Assembly (NCBI GenBank): GCA_002427735.1
Contig: DIYP01000016.1
Location: forward strand, 668,115 to 732,114
DNA: 64,000 bases
Direction of reading: 5' to 3'
From: Flavobacteriales bacterium UBA6051
GTDB lineage: Bacteria > Bacteroidota > Bacteroidia > Flavobacteriales_D > Crocinitomicaceae
Shown: in pieces, positions 61,667 to 64,000 of the stretch
How the letters are laid out: each line of letters begins with the position of its first letter
How positions within the stretch are numbered: position 1 is the stretch's first letter
The notes under the pieces: generated by a model
What the model saw: only the letters and a program-made list of their open reading frames with translations
What the model was told of the DNA's origin: nothing
Databases searched by the model: none
Made by a program: the position numbers and the translations under genes

Positions 61667-62594
61667 GGAGAATTTTATTTAAACCTTTCATGGAACGATA
61701 ATAAAAAAATGGGACACTAATTAGAGCTACAGGAGGAAATAGAATTGAGGCGGCAACAATAAATCCATCAGTTATTGATATTTCGAATGGATAGTTCGCA
61801 TATTTAGCCAACATGAATAATACAACATACATTATACCAATTAATAATAATAGAAGTATAACCCAGTAATGAGAAGGAAAGAATATAATCATTGATACCA
61901 CAATGGGTATTACTGTCACCATTGAATAAGTAAATATGATGATCAATTTATGTTCAATAAGAAGTTTGGAGCTGTGTTGATATATCCAAAGGTAAAATAA
62001 AGGTTCGGCGAAGGAGTAATAGGTAGCACTTATAAGAAAGGATACCAATAAAAAGAATGCAGAGAGATTGAAATTTTTTGATTCAATGGCAAAGTATGTA
62101 AACACATATATGATTATGTGTAGAAAGAAGGTTCGTCGGAACCCTCTAGTAAATTCAAATGGAAAACGACTAAATGGAGAAGGAATTACTCTGTTTAACC
62201 TTATCGAAGCAGGCAGAAAAGTCAAGATTAAAGCAATTAACAAAAATAGTATGGCTAGTGAAAGCGATCCATTGTAGATAAGAATGAAAACAAAAGGTAT
62301 GGCAGTAACTCCATTTTCTAGTATTCTAATATTGATAAATTCTTTCGCCCTAAAACATTGTTTAAGAAATTCAATTCTCTTAGTGGTAGAAATAAAAACA
62401 ATGAACATGATTCCTATCAGGGCGTAGACATATTCTGGATATTTAATTTTCAGGAATACCAAATAAGAAAGCCATAGGAAAACTGTTAACAGGAATAGGG
62501 CACCTATGATTGGGTGCACTCCCTTAGTTAGTGAAATTCGGCAAAATCGTTTATATTGAATATATATGTATTCTTTCAAGTTTGTTGTGAACAA
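61659..62594 (-). CDS. ABC transporter permease
   Basis: 311 residues with about eight membrane helices and no signal peptide. It is translationally linked to the ATPase. Sequence does not tell import from export; the ATPase subfamily favours export. Very AT-rich, as are the ATPase and the preceding region. Confidence 0.75.
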   Translation of the reverse strand: MFTTNLKEYIYIQYKRFCRISLTKGVHPIIGALFLLTVFLWLSYLVFLKIKYPEYVYALIGIMFIVFISTTKRIEFLKQCFRAKEFINIRILENGVTAIPFVFILIYNGSLSLAILFLLIALILTFLPASIRLNRVIPSPFSRFPFEFTRGFRRTFFLHIIIYVFTYFAIESKNFNLSAFFLLVSFLISATYYSFAEPLFYLWIYQHSSKLLIEHKLIIIFTYSMVTVIPIVVSMIIFFPSHYWVILLLLLIGIMYVVLFMLAKYANYPFEISITDGFIVAASILFPPVALISVPFFYYRSMKGLNKILRD

Positions 62595-62932
62595 TGGTTA
62601 CTAATAGTCAGTCCTTGTTTATGTTTTCATTCAGATTCTCGAATATAGGGAATTTGCGTATGAATTTTAGGCCGACTTAGTATCCTTAACAAAAGGTGAT
62701 TGTTCGGGATATTACTTCGAAAAGTATCTTCCCCACATAGACTGTCCTATTTATCCAATTTCCATTCTCGTCATATGCGTGCACGTAGAATGTCTATTGA
62801 TACTTTTTACTATTAATTACAGGATGAATAAGTATACGATGAGATATCTTCACAGTCTATCCCCAGGCAATGTATTACAATCTAATCGGAACATCATGTA
62901 ACCTTTGCGAGTAATAGCACGAGAGTGTGGAG

Positions 62933-62944
62933 AGTATAAATACT
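62933..62944. promoter_or_regulatory. AGTATAAATACT palindrome
   Basis: Extended to GAGTATAAATACTC (62932-62945). 64 bp before the ATG at 63009. The rest of 62595-63008 shows no gene. Confidence 0.4.
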
Positions 62945-63008
62945 CATCTATGCGTATAAACGCACTTTTTGATATTTCAAGAAAAAATTCACTTAAACCT
63001 TATTTCAT

Positions 63009-63955
63009 ATGTATTCCATTTTTAAGAGTCTGGCCATATCAAGCTTGTTGTGTTCTAGCCTTCTCTCCGTGCAAGCAAACCCGACAATCAATAATATCAC
63101 TTACCCAAGTGTAATCGAAATATATGAGAAGTTCGAAGTCAATTTTGATTTAATTGCGAACTATAGTAGTCCATACGATTATAGAGAGATTGAAGTAACA
63201 GGCACTTTCGACAATGGACAGTATGATGTTTTCGAGCAGATCGATGGATTCTTCTATCGTCCATTTAGTTTTACGTGCAATTCCTCGGGAATTCAAGTAA
63301 TTAATTCGGTTGAATCAGCAACTTTTGCATTACGTTACACCCCCCGTAAAACTGGTAATTACAGCTTTTCGATTACGGCTAAAGATCTAGATGGAACCAC
63401 CTGTTCAAGCTCCTATACCTTTACCGTTTATGCAGAAACCGGTAAAAGATATCCTGGCTTCATCAATTTACATCCTGGAGAAGATCATTTCTCTCGCGAA
63501 GATGGTTCACGTTATATGCCAATCGCAGCCAATATGGCTTTCGCGCATGCGGATAAAACTGTATGCGAGTATGATACTTGGATAACACAGTTTCAGTCAA
63601 ACGGCGGAAATAGTGTTCGTATTTGGGCCAATGCCTATTGGGGATTCAGGTTGGAAGGAAATCAAATTATGGCTATCTCTTTAGCTCCAGGAAACTATAA
63701 TAGTAATCAGTAGGTTTTAGCATCACTTGACGCCATATTTAATAGGGCAAAAGAGCTAGATGTGAATATTAAGTTGTGCCTTAATGCTCATACAGTGTAT
63801 ATGGATTCAAAGGATTGTGACAATCCATATAAGATTCATCTGTTTGGCGTAAACTGTCAGGATATCAACCTGCCAAACGAGACCTTTAGTCCAGATATTC
63901 ACAATGAGTTACTCTTTCAGACCGAAATCAACGATGAAACCTGGGCGCTTCAAAA
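63009..63955 (+). pseudogene. Exported DUF5060/glycoside-hydrolase-like gene, broken
   Basis: Intact frame 63009-63713 (234 codons): signal peptide 1-23 (LSVQAN), a DUF5060-like beta-sandwich (about 26-145), then KRYPGFINLHPGEDHFSREDGSRYMPIAANMAF and EYDTWITQFQSNGGNSVRIWAN, the start of a GH barrel. A TAG at 63711 interrupts it; the same frame runs on for about 80 codons (LASLDAIFNRAKELDVNIKL, CLNAHTVYM) to a hairpin at 63956. The catalytic part is missing. Confidence 0.65.
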
Positions 63956-63986
63956 AAACCGCCTATCTAATTGCGATAGGCGGTTT
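63956..63986. terminator. Bidirectional terminator
   Basis: AAACCGCCTATC / GATAGGCGGTTT, 12 bp with a 7-base loop. On the minus strand followed by TTTT, on the plus strand by GTGTTT. Confidence 0.8.
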
Positions 63987-64000
63987 GTGTTTACGTTTTG

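Overview
The window reads as accessory, AT-rich chromosome (or a large plasmid) of a Bacteroidota bacterium, most likely from the Flavobacteriia. The evidence is the many exported proteins ending in type IX secretion (T9SS) sorting tails, promoters of the TAnnTTTG type, scarce Shine-Dalgarno sites, and typical families (RHS core, LamG/PNGase F-like secreted proteins, WG-repeat and DUF6624-like proteins). No core housekeeping gene is present. The sequence is dense in mobile DNA, decayed genes and structured intergenic DNA.

Region 1 (1-18 kb) looks like an integrative/mobilizable element. It holds the start of a T4SS-type ATPase, a D12-class adenine methylase with three small genes, an XRE regulator, a leftward mobilization operon (two TPR-like proteins, a four-helix membrane protein, a lipoprotein, an unlisted 48-residue membrane peptide, a VirD4-type coupling protein, a MobC-like protein and an HxHxH relaxase), and a divergent 531-residue membrane protein. 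The 460-bp gap between the two arms has a predicted small RNA and repeats that could form oriT. A tandem pair of 402-residue proteins with SPSDV / SGTAEE (DUF4062-like) domains, possibly immunity genes, lies in its middle.

Region 2 (18-31 kb) holds exported proteins, an IS1-family insertion in an RHS gene, an MBOAT/SGNH acylation pair, and several gene fragments.

Region 3 (31.4-36.0 kb) is the most striking part. A 4,605-bp transposon is bounded by 24-bp inverted repeats and an 8-bp TATATTAA duplication. It carries two divergent IS1595-type transposases, passenger genes, and tandem arrays of DNA/RNA that can fold as three-way junctions whose stems vary but stay paired. It sits 38 bp upstream of the start codon of a LuxR-type regulator.

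Region 4 (36-47 kb) has an exported endonuclease I, a WD40 protein, an OLD-family nuclease divergent from a membrane protein / aldolase / RidA-like operon, and a tyrosinase with a triplicated tail domain. A 47-48-residue protein is encoded twice in the window, each time convergent with the 3' end of a putative immunity gene (the DUF4062-like pair and the OLD nuclease). GTATAAATAC palindromes lie upstream of several operons.

Region 5 (47-64 kb) has two very large LamG secreted proteins with a TPR-LuxR regulator upstream, an ABC transporter, and cassette-like genes separated by attC-like inverted repeats. Many of these genes are degraded (MORN-TonB gene, YifB fragment, DUF5060/glycosidase fragment).
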